Part shown: one piece after another, positions 39,745-48,791 of the stretch
Layout of the letters: every line of letters starts with the position of its first letter
Numbering within the stretch: the stretch's first letter is position 1
DNA from: Paraconexibacter sp040581415
GTDB lineage: Bacteria > Actinomycetota > Thermoleophilia > Solirubrobacterales > Solirubrobacteraceae
DNA length: 64,000 nt
Direction: 5' to 3'
Assembly: GCF_040581415.1 (NCBI RefSeq)
Contig: NZ_CP114014.1
Span: forward strand, 5,456,001-5,520,000
Notes under the pieces: generated by a model
The model's input: the letters and a program-made list of their open reading frames with translations, nothing else
What the model was told of the DNA's origin: nothing
The model's database searches: none
Program-made: the position numbers and the translations under genes

Positions 39745-40560
39745 GTGTCCGTGGCCGCCACCCCACTCCACGACGCACTGGCGCCGCTGCTCGCCGACCC
39801 CTCGGCCGCCGCGGTACTGCTGGACGTCGACGGAACGCTCGCGCCCATTGTCCGCCACGCGGACGACGCGCACGTCCCCGAGAGCACCCGTCGCCCGCTG
39901 ATCGCCGTCGCCCGCCGTTACGGCTTCGTCGCCTGCGTCAGCGGCCGCCGCGCGGCCATCGCCCGCCGGATCGTGTCCCTCGGATCGATCACCTACGTCG
40001 GGAACCACGGCAGCGAGGTGCTCGTCGGCGGCGCGTCGGAGGTGGTCGTCGACGCCGAGGTCGCCGAGTGGACCGATCGCGTCCGGGCGTTCGCCGCGGT
40101 CGAGCTCGACCGCGAGGACGTTCGCCGCACCCGTGTCCGCGGTGAGGACAAGCACGCCATCGCGGCCTTCCACTGGCGCGGTGCGCCGGACGAGGCCGCC
40201 GCAGAGGCTGTCGCCGAGGCCGTCGCCGCCCGCGCGCTGGAGGCCGGCTTCGCGGTCCACCACGGGCGCAAGGTGATCGAGGTGCGCCCGCCGGTGACGA
40301 TGGACAAGGGCATCGGCATCGAGCGTCAGCTGCAGGGGCGCGGCATGAAGGTCGCGCTCTACGCCGGCGACGACAAGACCGACTGCGACGCGTTCGCCGG
40401 ACTGCGCCGGCTGGTGGCCGCCGGCGAGCTCGGCGCCGCCGTGTGCGTCGGCGTGCGCTCGGACGAGACCCCGGCCGAGCTCGAGCAGGACGCGGACCTG
40501 CTCGTCGACGGTCCCGCCGGCGTGCGCGAGCTGCTGAACGCCCTGGCCGCCGCCGAGTAG
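39745..40560 (+). CDS. otsB: Trehalose-phosphatase
   Basis: This 271-residue HAD-family phosphatase removes phosphate from trehalose 6-phosphate. Motifs are LLDVDGTLAPI (HAD motif I with nucleophile Asp), SGRRAAIAR, ITYVGNHGSEVL (OtsB-specific), VTMDKGIGIERQL (Lys) and YAGDDKTDCDAF (motif III). Two GTG starts are possible: 39745, 6 nt after a CACACT hexamer, and 39751, 7 nt after GGAGG (39739-39743). They differ by two codons. No otsA gene is in the window. Confidence 0.88.
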   Translation: MSVAATPLHDALAPLLADPSAAAVLLDVDGTLAPIVRHADDAHVPESTRRPLIAVARRYGFVACVSGRRAAIARRIVSLGSITYVGNHGSEVLVGGASEVVVDAEVAEWTDRVRAFAAVELDREDVRRTRVRGEDKHAIAAFHWRGAPDEAAAEAVAEAVAARALEAGFAVHHGRKVIEVRPPVTMDKGIGIERQLQGRGMKVALYAGDDKTDCDAFAGLRRLVAAGELGAAVCVGVRSDETPAELEQDADLLVDGPAGVRELLNALAAAE

Positions 40561-40566
40561 CGCCCG

Positions 40567-41097
40567 GTGCGCTTCGTCGACCTGCTGCGCACCGCGGTGC
40601 TGCTGTGCGGGGGCGCCGCGAGCACGCTCGCGGTCCTGTGCCTGATCGGCGCCTCGCAGGACGCCGACGAGAAGCTGGTGGTCTACGCCACCGCGTGGTG
40701 GCTGATCGCGTCGATCCTGGGCTCCTACCTGGGCCGCCGCAACGAGGCCAGCCCGCCGATCGCGCGCCTGCTCGCCGACAGCAAGGCCGCCACGATGATG
40801 CCCGAGCTGCGTCCCGGCGCCGTCGTCGTCAACCGGCTCTGGCCGCTCCTGGTGGCCACGCTGCTGGCGGGGGGACTCGCGTTCCTGGCCCCCCAGATCC
40901 CCGGCATCGCGGCCGGGTTCACGATTCTCTGGGCGCTGACCTGGCGCCGCCAGGACCAGGCGGTGGTCGCGATCGAGGAGCGCGACGGCGTGCAGTTCTA
41001 CGTCGAGCGCACGTCGCCGCTGCAGCCGGTGAAGCTCGTCCGCGTGCCGGGCCTGCGGCGCGAGGTGCCGTCGCTCGACGGGGTCCCGCGGCCCTAG
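40567..41097 (+). CDS. Membrane protein of unknown function
   Basis: This 176-residue protein has four predicted transmembrane helices in two pairs: near the N-terminus (LLRTAVLLCGGAASTLAVLCLIG, YATAWWLIASILGSYLG) and mid-protein (LWPLLVATLLAGGLAFLA, GIAAGFTILWALTW). A soluble C-terminal tail ends in PVKLVRVPGLRRE. I do not recognise the family. The GTG at 40567 lies 6 bp after otsB, so the two are probably co-transcribed. Confidence 0.6.
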   Translation: MRFVDLLRTAVLLCGGAASTLAVLCLIGASQDADEKLVVYATAWWLIASILGSYLGRRNEASPPIARLLADSKAATMMPELRPGAVVVNRLWPLLVATLLAGGLAFLAPQIPGIAAGFTILWALTWRRQDQAVVAIEERDGVQFYVERTSPLQPVKLVRVPGLRREVPSLDGVPRP

Positions 41098-41131
41098 GCG
41101 ACGCGTCCGGTCGACCGCGGGGCGCCGTCGC

Positions 41132-43549
41132 TCAGGACGGCGTGCTGCGGGTCCGGACCAGCAGCAGCGCGTCGCGCAGCCGCTCGAGGATCAGCGGCTT
41201 GCCGATCACGCCGTCCATGCCGGCGACCAGGCACGCCTGCTGCTCGTCGTCCGCCCCGGCCGAGATGCCCAGGATCACCGGGCGGCGTCCGTGGGCGGCG
41301 CGCGCGATGATCTGGCGCGTCGCCTGCAGCCCGTCCAGCCGCGGCATGCGCACGTCCATCAGGACGACGTCGTAGTCCTGCCGGAGCACGACGTCCACCG
41401 CCTCCTGTCCGTCCGCGACCGCGTCGGCCTCGTAGCCCAGCCGGCGCAGGACGCGGGTCGTGACGAGCCGACCCACCGACATGTCGTCGGCGATCAGGAT
41501 CCGCAGCGGATGGCGGGCGGCCATCCCGTCGTCGATGCGGGCGGGCTCGAGCTCCGCGACCTCGCTCCGCAGCGACCGTGCGACCGCGCGTTCGATCGCG
41601 CGGCGACGCGGCGGCTTCACGATCCGCTCGGCGCCCTCCACGGAGACGCTCGCCGTCGGGACCAGCATCACCAGCGGCGTGCTCGCCCCGGCGAGCGCCC
41701 GCCCGCGGGCCGCGTCCTCGGCGATGACGAGATCCGCCGGAGCGTCCTGCGCGACGACCGCGATGCCGAGGCGTCCCAACTCGCGCACGAACTGCTCGTG
41801 CAGTCCCGGCGACGCAACGATGACCGCGGCAGTCCGCGGGGGCGCGGGCAGCGCCTCGTCGGGCGCGGGCTGCGGCTCGGCGTCCAGCCGCACGTCGAGC
41901 GCGAACGTCGTCCCCTCGCCCTGCGTGCTCCGGACCGTCAGCCGACCTCCCATCAGCGTGACGAGCTCACGGGAGATCGCGAGGCCGAGGCCGGTGCCGC
42001 CGTAGCGGCGACTCGTCGACGTCTCCCCCTGGACGAAGCGCTCGAACAGCGAGGGCAGCCGGTCCGCCGCGATGCCGATCCCGGTGTCGCGGACGTCCAC
42101 CAGGACGCGGACCGCGCCGTCGCCGGAAGCCTCCGTCGCGACGCTCACGACGATCTCGCCCGTGGGCGTGAACTTGACGGCGTTCGCCAGCAGGTTCAGG
42201 AGGACCTGGCGCAGGCGGGCCACATCGCCGCTGACGGCGTCGTGCAGCGGCTCCTGCACCAGGATCGCGAGCTCGAGGCCCTTGCCCAGGGCGGCAGGGC
42301 CGAGCAGTGCGACCGTGTCCTCGACGGCGGCGTGAAGGGAGAAGGGGACCCGCTCGAGCTCGATGGCGCCGGCCTCGATCTTCGAGAAGTCCAGGACGTC
42401 GTTCGTGATCGTGAGCATGTGCTCGCCCGACGTGGAGACGACGCCGACGAGGTCACGCTGCTCATGGTCGAGCGTCGTGTCGGCGAGGACCCGCGTGGTC
42501 CCGATCACCGCATGCAGCGGCGTGCGGATCTCGTGGGTGACGTTCGCCAGGAACGCGGCCTCGGCGCGCTCGCGGGACTCGGCCAGGCGGCGCGCCTGGT
42601 CGAGCTCGGCGGTGCGCTCGGCGACCCTCCGCTCAAGGACCGCCGCCGAACCCTGCACCGCGGCGAGCGCGCTCCGCCGCTCGCCCGCGAGCGTTCCGAG
42701 GATCAGCCCGGTCATCGCCACGCATCCGCCGAAGACATCGAGGACGATCAGCCGCTGGGTGAGGTCGAGGCCGGCGAACGGCCCGACGTCCGCGAGGGTC
42801 GCCGCGGAGGCCACGGACCCCATCACGATCGTGACGATGCCGATGAGCGTCAGCGACCCGCGCGCCGCCGTCCAGACGACGACCGGGAGCGCGAGGTACG
42901 CGATGGGTGCGTCCTGCGCGAAGAAGATGAGGGCCGCGGTGCCCGCAGCGAGGACGACGAGCAGGGCCGGCTCGTGGCGGCGGGTGTGGCCGGGGAGCGC
43001 CCGGCCGCGCACGTGCGCGACGAGCAGCAGCAGCGGGACCCCGACGAGCATCAGCCCGGAGACGTCGCCGGCCCACCACGCGAGCCAGGTCAGTCCCAGC
43101 TCACCCGCCTCCTCGTGGTTCAGCGCGATGACGGCCGTCCCGAGGGTCGCTCCGATCGGGGCGACGAGCGTGCCGATCAGCACGAGGCCGGCGACGTCGC
43201 GCAGCCGCTGCAGGTCCACACGGAGCTCGAACTCGAGGAACAGCTCGCGGATGATCGCCGCGTTGACGGCGGACACGAGGCCGATCGCGAGCGACTCGCC
43301 GAACTGCGCGCCCGTCAGCAGATCGGCGGCGGTCCCGCCCATGACGATCCCGATGAGCGCGGGGCGCCCGAGGAACAGCAGGGAGACGATCGCGAACCCC
43401 ACGGCCGGCCAGACGGCCGACGCCTCGGCGAAGGTGTCCTCGACCGTGAGCTGGTAGCCCAGGTACGCGAGCGCGCCGTAGATCACGGCGACGCCGAGCG
43501 TCGCCGTCCCCCACCGGAGTCCCGGGCCCCCGTCCACCCGTCGCAGCAT
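41132..43549 (-). CDS. MASE1 hybrid sensor histidine kinase
   Basis: This 805-residue protein has an N-terminal MASE1 membrane sensor (about 12-300, eight or more helices; WPAVGFAIVSLLFLGRPAL). A HisKA domain holds the phosphoacceptor His in ANVTHEIRTPLHAVIG. The HATPase has NLLANAVKF (N box), DTGIGI (G1), FVQGETSTSRRYGGTGLGLAIS (F and G2). A degenerate receiver-like segment (about 570-660) is followed by a true C-terminal REC domain with LMDVRMPR (phospho-Asp), DDMSVG and the Lys in VIGKPL. It is divergent from a gene for a kinase-like sensor without catalytic boxes (43605), a probable functional partner. Confidence 0.88.
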   Translation of the reverse strand: MLRRVDGGPGLRWGTATLGVAVIYGALAYLGYQLTVEDTFAEASAVWPAVGFAIVSLLFLGRPALIGIVMGGTAADLLTGAQFGESLAIGLVSAVNAAIIRELFLEFELRVDLQRLRDVAGLVLIGTLVAPIGATLGTAVIALNHEEAGELGLTWLAWWAGDVSGLMLVGVPLLLLVAHVRGRALPGHTRRHEPALLVVLAAGTAALIFFAQDAPIAYLALPVVVWTAARGSLTLIGIVTIVMGSVASAATLADVGPFAGLDLTQRLIVLDVFGGCVAMTGLILGTLAGERRSALAAVQGSAAVLERRVAERTAELDQARRLAESRERAEAAFLANVTHEIRTPLHAVIGTTRVLADTTLDHEQRDLVGVVSTSGEHMLTITNDVLDFSKIEAGAIELERVPFSLHAAVEDTVALLGPAALGKGLELAILVQEPLHDAVSGDVARLRQVLLNLLANAVKFTPTGEIVVSVATEASGDGAVRVLVDVRDTGIGIAADRLPSLFERFVQGETSTSRRYGGTGLGLAISRELVTLMGGRLTVRSTQGEGTTFALDVRLDAEPQPAPDEALPAPPRTAAVIVASPGLHEQFVRELGRLGIAVVAQDAPADLVIAEDAARGRALAGASTPLVMLVPTASVSVEGAERIVKPPRRRAIERAVARSLRSEVAELEPARIDDGMAARHPLRILIADDMSVGRLVTTRVLRRLGYEADAVADGQEAVDVVLRQDYDVVLMDVRMPRLDGLQATRQIIARAAHGRRPVILGISAGADDEQQACLVAGMDGVIGKPLILERLRDALLLVRTRSTPS

Positions 43550-43604
43550 AGTGGCGATAGGGTGCCGCCCGTAGCCGGTTCCCGGGGGCGGAGGTGTTGC
43601 AGCA

Positions 43605-44966
43605 GTGTTGACGGTCCGCAGTGTCATCGCCGTCGTGCTCGGGGTCGCTGCGCTGCTGCTCGGCTCCTCGATGTACATCGCCAGCGTGCAGCTCGAGAAC
43701 GGGAACGAGCGGGCTGACGCGGAAGAGCTGCGCGTGACGTCCGCCCGCCTCGCCGAGAGCGTCCGGGCATCGTCGAACGACCTCACGCGGATGGTGCGCC
43801 TCTACGCCACCACCGGCGACGCCACCTACCGCATCGCCTTCCGTCAGATCCTCGCGATCCGGGCGGGGACGGCGCCGCGGCCCCGGGTGTACGGGCCGTC
43901 GTTCTGGGACCGCGCGCTGCGGGACGGCCTCGGCGACATCGAGTTCGGCCCGCCGCGGTCGCTCGTGCAGCTCATGCGCGACGAGGGGTTCGCCGGCGAC
44001 GAGTTCGCCGCCCTACGCCGCGCGCTGCGGGCGTCCGACGTCCTCGCCCGCACCGAGGAGGACGTCATCAGGCGCGTCCAGGCCCTGCGCCTGTCGCCCG
44101 GCGACCCCCGTGCGACCGCCGCCCTCTACCCGCTCGCGCTGCGCCTGTCCGACGCGGCGTACAACCGCGCGAAGGGGACCATCGCGGCCGAGATCGACAC
44201 CTTCGTCGGGTTGGTCGACGCCCGGACGGCCCGCCAGGTCGAGCGCCTCTCCGACCGTTCGCGAACCCTCGTCCTGGTCCAGATCGGGCTGCTCGTGGCG
44301 ATGGCGCTGCTGGCGTCGACGACGTTCGCCGCCGCTCGTCGCGGGCTCGTCGATCCGCTCGCCGCGGTCCGCGACGGCGCGCGGAGGGTGGCTGCGGGCG
44401 AGGTCGGCGTGCGCATCTTCCGCCGCTCACGCCGGGAGCCGCGCGAGCTGCAGGAGTCGGCCGAGGCCTTCGATGCGATGGCCGAAGCCGTCGACGCGCG
44501 CATCGCCGAGCGGGATGAGCTGCTGGCCGACGCGGCGCGCGCCGCCGACCTCGAGCCCGCAGCCGCACCCGTCCCCGGCACGACGGCGGTGGTCCCGGTG
44601 GACCTTCGCGAGCTGCTGCGCGAGCTGACGTCGCCTGTCCAGGGCGTGTCGGTCGAGGTCGACGCCACCACCCCTGCGCTCCTGGCGTTCGACCGCGAGC
44701 GCGTGGCCGAGGTCGTCGGCCTCGTGCTGCGTGCCCTCGGCGGCGCACCGGGGATCGGCATGACGGCGTCCGCCCGGCGCCTCTACGGCGAGCGCCACGA
44801 GGTGCGGATCCACGTCCACGCCCCCGGCACGTCGCCCGGGACCGGCGCCGTCGAGGCGGAGCGCGACGCCGCGCTCGCGGTCGTGGGCCGCCTGACCGAG
44901 CTGCTGGGCGGCAGCCTCGCGGTCAAGGGGCCGGCGGCCTCGCTGACGTTCATCGCGACGGGCTGA
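43605..44966 (+). CDS. HAMP sensor protein with vestigial HATPase domain
   Basis: This 453-residue protein has a transmembrane helix near 5-28, then an extracytoplasmic helical sensor. The segments ATTGDATYRIAFRQILAI and AGTAPRPRVYGPSFW are seen in sensors of many hybrid kinases. A second helix follows at about 222-245, then a HAMP domain (GLVDPLAAVRDGARRVAAGE). The C-terminal 110 residues have the shape of a HATPase (LAFDRERVAEVVGLVLRALG, ending GGSLAVKGPAASLTF). They lack the N-box Asn and the G1 DxGxG, and no HisKA His is present. It looks like a pseudokinase receptor. A GGAGG precedes the GTG start. Confidence 0.7.
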   Translation: MLTVRSVIAVVLGVAALLLGSSMYIASVQLENGNERADAEELRVTSARLAESVRASSNDLTRMVRLYATTGDATYRIAFRQILAIRAGTAPRPRVYGPSFWDRALRDGLGDIEFGPPRSLVQLMRDEGFAGDEFAALRRALRASDVLARTEEDVIRRVQALRLSPGDPRATAALYPLALRLSDAAYNRAKGTIAAEIDTFVGLVDARTARQVERLSDRSRTLVLVQIGLLVAMALLASTTFAAARRGLVDPLAAVRDGARRVAAGEVGVRIFRRSRREPRELQESAEAFDAMAEAVDARIAERDELLADAARAADLEPAAAPVPGTTAVVPVDLRELLRELTSPVQGVSVEVDATTPALLAFDRERVAEVVGLVLRALGGAPGIGMTASARRLYGERHEVRIHVHAPGTSPGTGAVEAERDAALAVVGRLTELLGGSLAVKGPAASLTFIATG

Positions 44967-45001
44967 CCCCGCTGCGGCCCGCTCGCCGGGATGATGCATG
45001 C

Positions 45002-46045
45002 GTGTCCGTCGACGTGCTCCTCGTGGCCCTCGGGTCGACCACCGGCCTGCGCCTGGCCGAGGCCGAGCTGGCGGGCTCGCTGGAGCGCGCCGGGCTCAGC
45101 GTCGCCGTCGCCCGCGCCGAGCCGCCGCGCGAGGTCCGGACGTTCGCGGCGACCGACCTCGGCTGGGCGCTGGCCGCCCGCCGCGCGGCCCGCGCCGGGA
45201 TCGCCGCGCACCGGCCGCAGGCCGTCGTCTACTCGACGACGACCGCGGCGCTCCTGTGGCCGCGGCGCGGGGCCATCCGCTTCGACGCGCTCGCGGCCGC
45301 CAACCGGCCGGGGCGGCACGGCTTCTGGCAGCGCCCGCAGGAGCGCCGCCGCCTGGCCGCGGCGACGCTGCTGCTGCCGCAGGACGACGGCGCCCTCGCC
45401 GAGCTGGGGGGCGCGGCAGCCCGGGTCACGGTCCCTACGGTCGTCGTCCCGATTCCCGTCGACCCGTCGGGGGACGCGGTCCCGTGGGCGGCGCGCGACA
45501 TCGCCGCGATCACCTACGCCGCCAACCCGGCGAAGAAGGGCCTGGACCGCGTGCTCGCCGCATGGGCGCTCGCGCGGTCCGGCGGCGAGGAGCTGGTCGT
45601 CTGCGGCATCGACGCGCTGCCGGCCGGCGCCGCGACCGCCGGGCTGCCGGCCGGGTCCGTCCGCGTCGCCGGGCTGCTCGCCCCTGACGCCTACCGCGCG
45701 CTGCTGCGCCGCAGCCGCCTCTACGTCACGGCCCCCCGCCGCGAGGACCACGGCATCGCGCAGCTCGAGGCGCTGGCCGACGGCTGCGCGCTCGTGACCA
45801 CCACGGCACCGGGCCCCTACGCGGCGCTCGGACCGGCGCGCACGCTGGACCCGCGCTGGGTGCTGCCCGACGGCGCGCCGGCCGCCGCGCTGGCCGCAGC
45901 GATCCGCGCAGCGCTCGACGACCCGCCGGCGGACCTCGCCGCCCGCGGCCCGGCGTCGGTGGCCACGCACTCGCGAGCGGCGGTCGACGCGCTGGTGGCC
46001 ACGCGCGTGGCCCCGCTGCTGCGCGCCACCCTTTCGACGGATTGA
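45002..46045 (+). CDS. Glycosyltransferase (group 1/GT4-like)
   Basis: This 347-residue protein has two Rossmann-like halves. The C-terminal donor-binding half shows AANPAKKGLDRVLAAWALA and APRREDHGIAQLEALADGC, the E-x7-E-type motif of GT4 enzymes (E in ED and E in LEAL). The N-terminal half starts VDVLLVALGSTTGLRLAEAEL. There is no signal peptide, so it acts in the cytoplasm, probably on a lipid- or cell-wall-linked acceptor. The GTG at 45002 has a GATGAT hexamer 6 nt upstream. The gap 46046-46252 downstream holds nothing I can support. Confidence 0.78.
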   Translation: MSVDVLLVALGSTTGLRLAEAELAGSLERAGLSVAVARAEPPREVRTFAATDLGWALAARRAARAGIAAHRPQAVVYSTTTAALLWPRRGAIRFDALAAANRPGRHGFWQRPQERRRLAAATLLLPQDDGALAELGGAAARVTVPTVVVPIPVDPSGDAVPWAARDIAAITYAANPAKKGLDRVLAAWALARSGGEELVVCGIDALPAGAATAGLPAGSVRVAGLLAPDAYRALLRRSRLYVTAPRREDHGIAQLEALADGCALVTTTAPGPYAALGPARTLDPRWVLPDGAPAAALAAAIRAALDDPPADLAARGPASVATHSRAAVDALVATRVAPLLRATLSTD

Positions 46046-46252
46046 GAACCGCGAGCTGGAGATAGCAGGGATCGCCGCCGCGCTCATCGTCTGACAGCAA
46101 CCACCAAGTCCTCACCAGGGCGGGCGGCCGACGGTCCTGGTCCGCAGCGGCGTCCGGCGCCGAACCGCGGTGGCCCCTTCCGCAACGCGCCCCGGCGCCC
46201 CAGCCGCGGAGGCCCATGACCGATCGCCGACCGCCCCCGGCAACGAGAACCC

Positions 46253-47998
46253 TCACCCTCCCTTGCGCAGCTTAAGAAGCTCCGGCAGGGGACGGGTGTT
46301 CGCCACGTCGGCCGCCGTCAGCCACGCGCGCCGCGCCGTCCCGACCCCCCAGCCCGTCACCCCCAGCTTCTCGGCGCCGTGGGCGTCCGAGTCGATGACG
46401 ATCAGGACACCCGCCGCCGCGGCTGCCCGTGCGTGGACGTCGTGCAGGTCGCGCCGGTCCGGGGCGCTGTTGATCTCGAGGAACGTGCCGGTCCGGGCGG
46501 CGGCGTCGATGATCGCGTCGATGTCGAGCGCGTACGCCGGGCGCTGCTCGATCTTGCGCCCGGTCGGATGGCCGAGGGCGTGGACCGACGGATGCTCGAG
46601 CGCGGTGACGATCCGCTTGGTCATCGTGCGCTCGTCCATCCCGAACTGCGTGTGGACGGAGGCGACGACCCAGTCCAGCTCGGCCAGCAGCTCGTCGTCG
46701 TAGTCGAGCGTGCCGTCCGGGAGGATGTTGACCTCGCTGCCGGCGAGCACGGTGATGCCGTCGAGCTCCTGGTCGACCTCGTGCACCCGTTCGATCTGCC
46801 GCCGCAGCTCGTCCGGGGAGACGTCGTTGCCGAAGCCGTGCGACGCCGAGTGATCGGTGATCGCGATGTACTCGAGGCCGCGCGCGAGGGCCGCCTCCGC
46901 CATCTCCCGGATCGTCCCGCGCCCGTCCGAGGCGACCGTGTGCATGTGCAGGTCGCCCTTGAGGTCCTCCTGCGTGATCAGGTCGGGGATGTCCGCGGCG
47001 TCCTTGAACGCCAGCTCCCCCCGGTCCTCCCGCAGCTCCGGCGGGATCAGCGGAAGGCCGAGCAGCGCGTAGACCTCCTCCTCGGTGGCGCAGCGGTGCG
47101 TGACCCCGGTGGCGTCGTCGAGGACGCCGTATTCGCTGACGTGCAGGCCCTTGCGGACCGCCGCCGCCCGCAGCGCGAGGTTGTGGTTCTTCGAGCCGGT
47201 GAAGTGCTGCAGCAGGTTGCCGAGCTGGTCGGGCTCAACGACGCGCACATCGATCGACAGCCCGTTGTGGGTGACGCCCTTGGCCGCGTTGTCGCCGGGG
47301 ACGTTCGACGTCTCGAGCTCGGGCAGCGCCGCGAACGCCTCGAGCAGGGCCCGCGGGTCGGAGGCCGTCGCGATGATGTCGAGGTCCTTGGCGCTGTCGG
47401 CGAGGCGCCGGGCGCTGCCCGCGACGTGGACCTGGTCAGCGGCGGGGTGCGCCCGCAGCGCCTCCACGATCGGCGCGGCCGTCTCGAGCGCGCGGTGCAT
47501 CGGGATCCGACGCGAGCCCTCGGCCCCGTGACCGGCGTCGATCGCGGCCAGGACCATCTCCTCGAACTTCTCGCCGAAGCCCTTGACCTCGCGCAGCTTC
47601 TGCTCCTTCGCCGCCGTCGCGAGCGCGTCGAGCGAATCGAGGCCGAGCTCGTCGTACAGCTTCCGCGCGCGCTTGGGTCCCAGGCCGGGCAGGCGCGTCA
47701 TCGCGAGCAGGCCGGGCGGGAACTTGGCGCGCAGCTTCTCGAGCGCCGGGATCGACCCCGTCTCCAGCAGCGCGACGAGCTTCTCCTCGAGCGTCTTGCC
47801 GACGCCCGGCAGCGACGTGACGGTGCCCCCGCGCGTCAGCGTCGCGACGGAGCGCGTCGCGTCCCGCACCGCCTTCGCCGCGTTGCGGTAGGCCAGCACG
47901 CGGTGGATGACCGCCCCGTCGAGCTCGTAGAGGTCCCCGAGCTCATCGAGCAGCTCCGCGATGCGGGCGTTGGACAGGTCGGGTGGGGTCTCGGGCAT
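46253..47998 (-). CDS. polX: DNA polymerase/3'-5' exonuclease PolX
   Basis: This 581-residue PolX has an N-terminal helical domain with two helix-hairpin-helix motifs (VTSLPGVGKTLEEKLVALL, LPGLGPKRARKLYDE). The family-X palm follows with VAGSARRLADSAKDLDIIAT (catalytic D-x-D) and a third Asp in GLSIDVRVVEP. A C-terminal PHP exonuclease starts DLHMHTVASDGRGT, with ITDHSASHGFG and DSDAHG ligands. Both active sites look intact. PolX fills gaps in base-excision repair and end joining. The start at 47998 follows the family N-terminus. Confidence 0.9.
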   Translation of the reverse strand: MPETPPDLSNARIAELLDELGDLYELDGAVIHRVLAYRNAAKAVRDATRSVATLTRGGTVTSLPGVGKTLEEKLVALLETGSIPALEKLRAKFPPGLLAMTRLPGLGPKRARKLYDELGLDSLDALATAAKEQKLREVKGFGEKFEEMVLAAIDAGHGAEGSRRIPMHRALETAAPIVEALRAHPAADQVHVAGSARRLADSAKDLDIIATASDPRALLEAFAALPELETSNVPGDNAAKGVTHNGLSIDVRVVEPDQLGNLLQHFTGSKNHNLALRAAAVRKGLHVSEYGVLDDATGVTHRCATEEEVYALLGLPLIPPELREDRGELAFKDAADIPDLITQEDLKGDLHMHTVASDGRGTIREMAEAALARGLEYIAITDHSASHGFGNDVSPDELRRQIERVHEVDQELDGITVLAGSEVNILPDGTLDYDDELLAELDWVVASVHTQFGMDERTMTKRIVTALEHPSVHALGHPTGRKIEQRPAYALDIDAIIDAAARTGTFLEINSAPDRRDLHDVHARAAAAAGVLIVIDSDAHGAEKLGVTGWGVGTARRAWLTAADVANTRPLPELLKLRKGG

Positions 47999-48023
47999 CG
48001 GTATCCATAGGCTACGCCGACCC

Positions 48024-48746
48024 GTGCCCGGATTGCCCTGGCTCATCCTGCCGACCTTCAACGAGGCCGAGAACATCGACGCCGTCGTGCGCGCGGCCGA
48101 TGCCGCGCTGGCCTCCGCGTCGCCTGAGGGACACCGGATCCTGGTCGTCGACGACGACTCGCCCGACGGGACCGGCCGCCTCGCCGACGGACTCGCCGAG
48201 GAGCTTGCCGCCGTCTCGGTCCTGCACCGCACCGTCCGCGAGGGTCTGGGGCCTGCCTACCTCGCGGGGTTCACCCACGCCCTCGACCACGACGCCGGCT
48301 ACGTCCTGGAGATGGACGCCGACTTCTCCCACGACCCCGCCGACCTCGGCCGGCTCCTCGACGCGGTCCGCTCAGGCTGCGACCTCGCGCTCGGGTCGCG
48401 CTACGTGCCCGGCGGGTCGGTCGTGGACTGGAGCCGCTCGCGTCAGTTCGTCAGCCGCGGCGGCTCGTGGTACGCGCGCCGCGCCCTCGGCCTCGGCGTG
48501 CAGGACCTGACCGGCGGCTACAAGTGCTTCCGCGCCGAGGTCCTGCGCGCCATCGACCTGCCCACGGTGCGCTCGCGCGGATACGCCTTCCAGGTGGAGC
48601 TGACCTACCGTGCCGTCCGCGCCGGGTTCCGGGTCTGCGAGGTGCCGATCCGGTTCCGCGACCGGCAGCTGGGCCAGTCCAAGATGTCCGCCGCGATCGC
48701 GGTCGAGGCCATGTTCCTCGTCCCTCGCCTGCGCCGCCGCCGCTGA
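48024..48746 (+). CDS. Polyprenol-phosphate mannosyltransferase (Dpm1-like GT2)
   Basis: This 240-residue GT2 enzyme has ILPTFNEAENIDAVV, ILVVDDDSPDGTGRLAD and the catalytic region LEMDADFSHDPADL. QDLTGGYKCFRAEVL and EVPIRFRDRQLGQSKMS complete the dolichol-phosphate mannosyltransferase signature. The enzyme transfers mannose from GDP-mannose to polyprenol phosphate, the donor for cell-envelope mannosylation. The membrane-anchor domain of mycobacterial Ppm1 is absent. The GTG at 48024 lies 26 bp from the divergent PolX start. Confidence 0.87.
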   Translation: MPGLPWLILPTFNEAENIDAVVRAADAALASASPEGHRILVVDDDSPDGTGRLADGLAEELAAVSVLHRTVREGLGPAYLAGFTHALDHDAGYVLEMDADFSHDPADLGRLLDAVRSGCDLALGSRYVPGGSVVDWSRSRQFVSRGGSWYARRALGLGVQDLTGGYKCFRAEVLRAIDLPTVRSRGYAFQVELTYRAVRAGFRVCEVPIRFRDRQLGQSKMSAAIAVEAMFLVPRLRRRR

Positions 48747-48791
48747 CCGGGGCCGCGCCCGGATCCGACGTGCTTGACTCAAGGGTCGACG

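Noticed and set aside
39745..39753. Certain choice of otsB start
   Set aside because: Both GTG codons have support (hexamer spacing for the first, GGAGG spacing for the second), so no firm decision is made.
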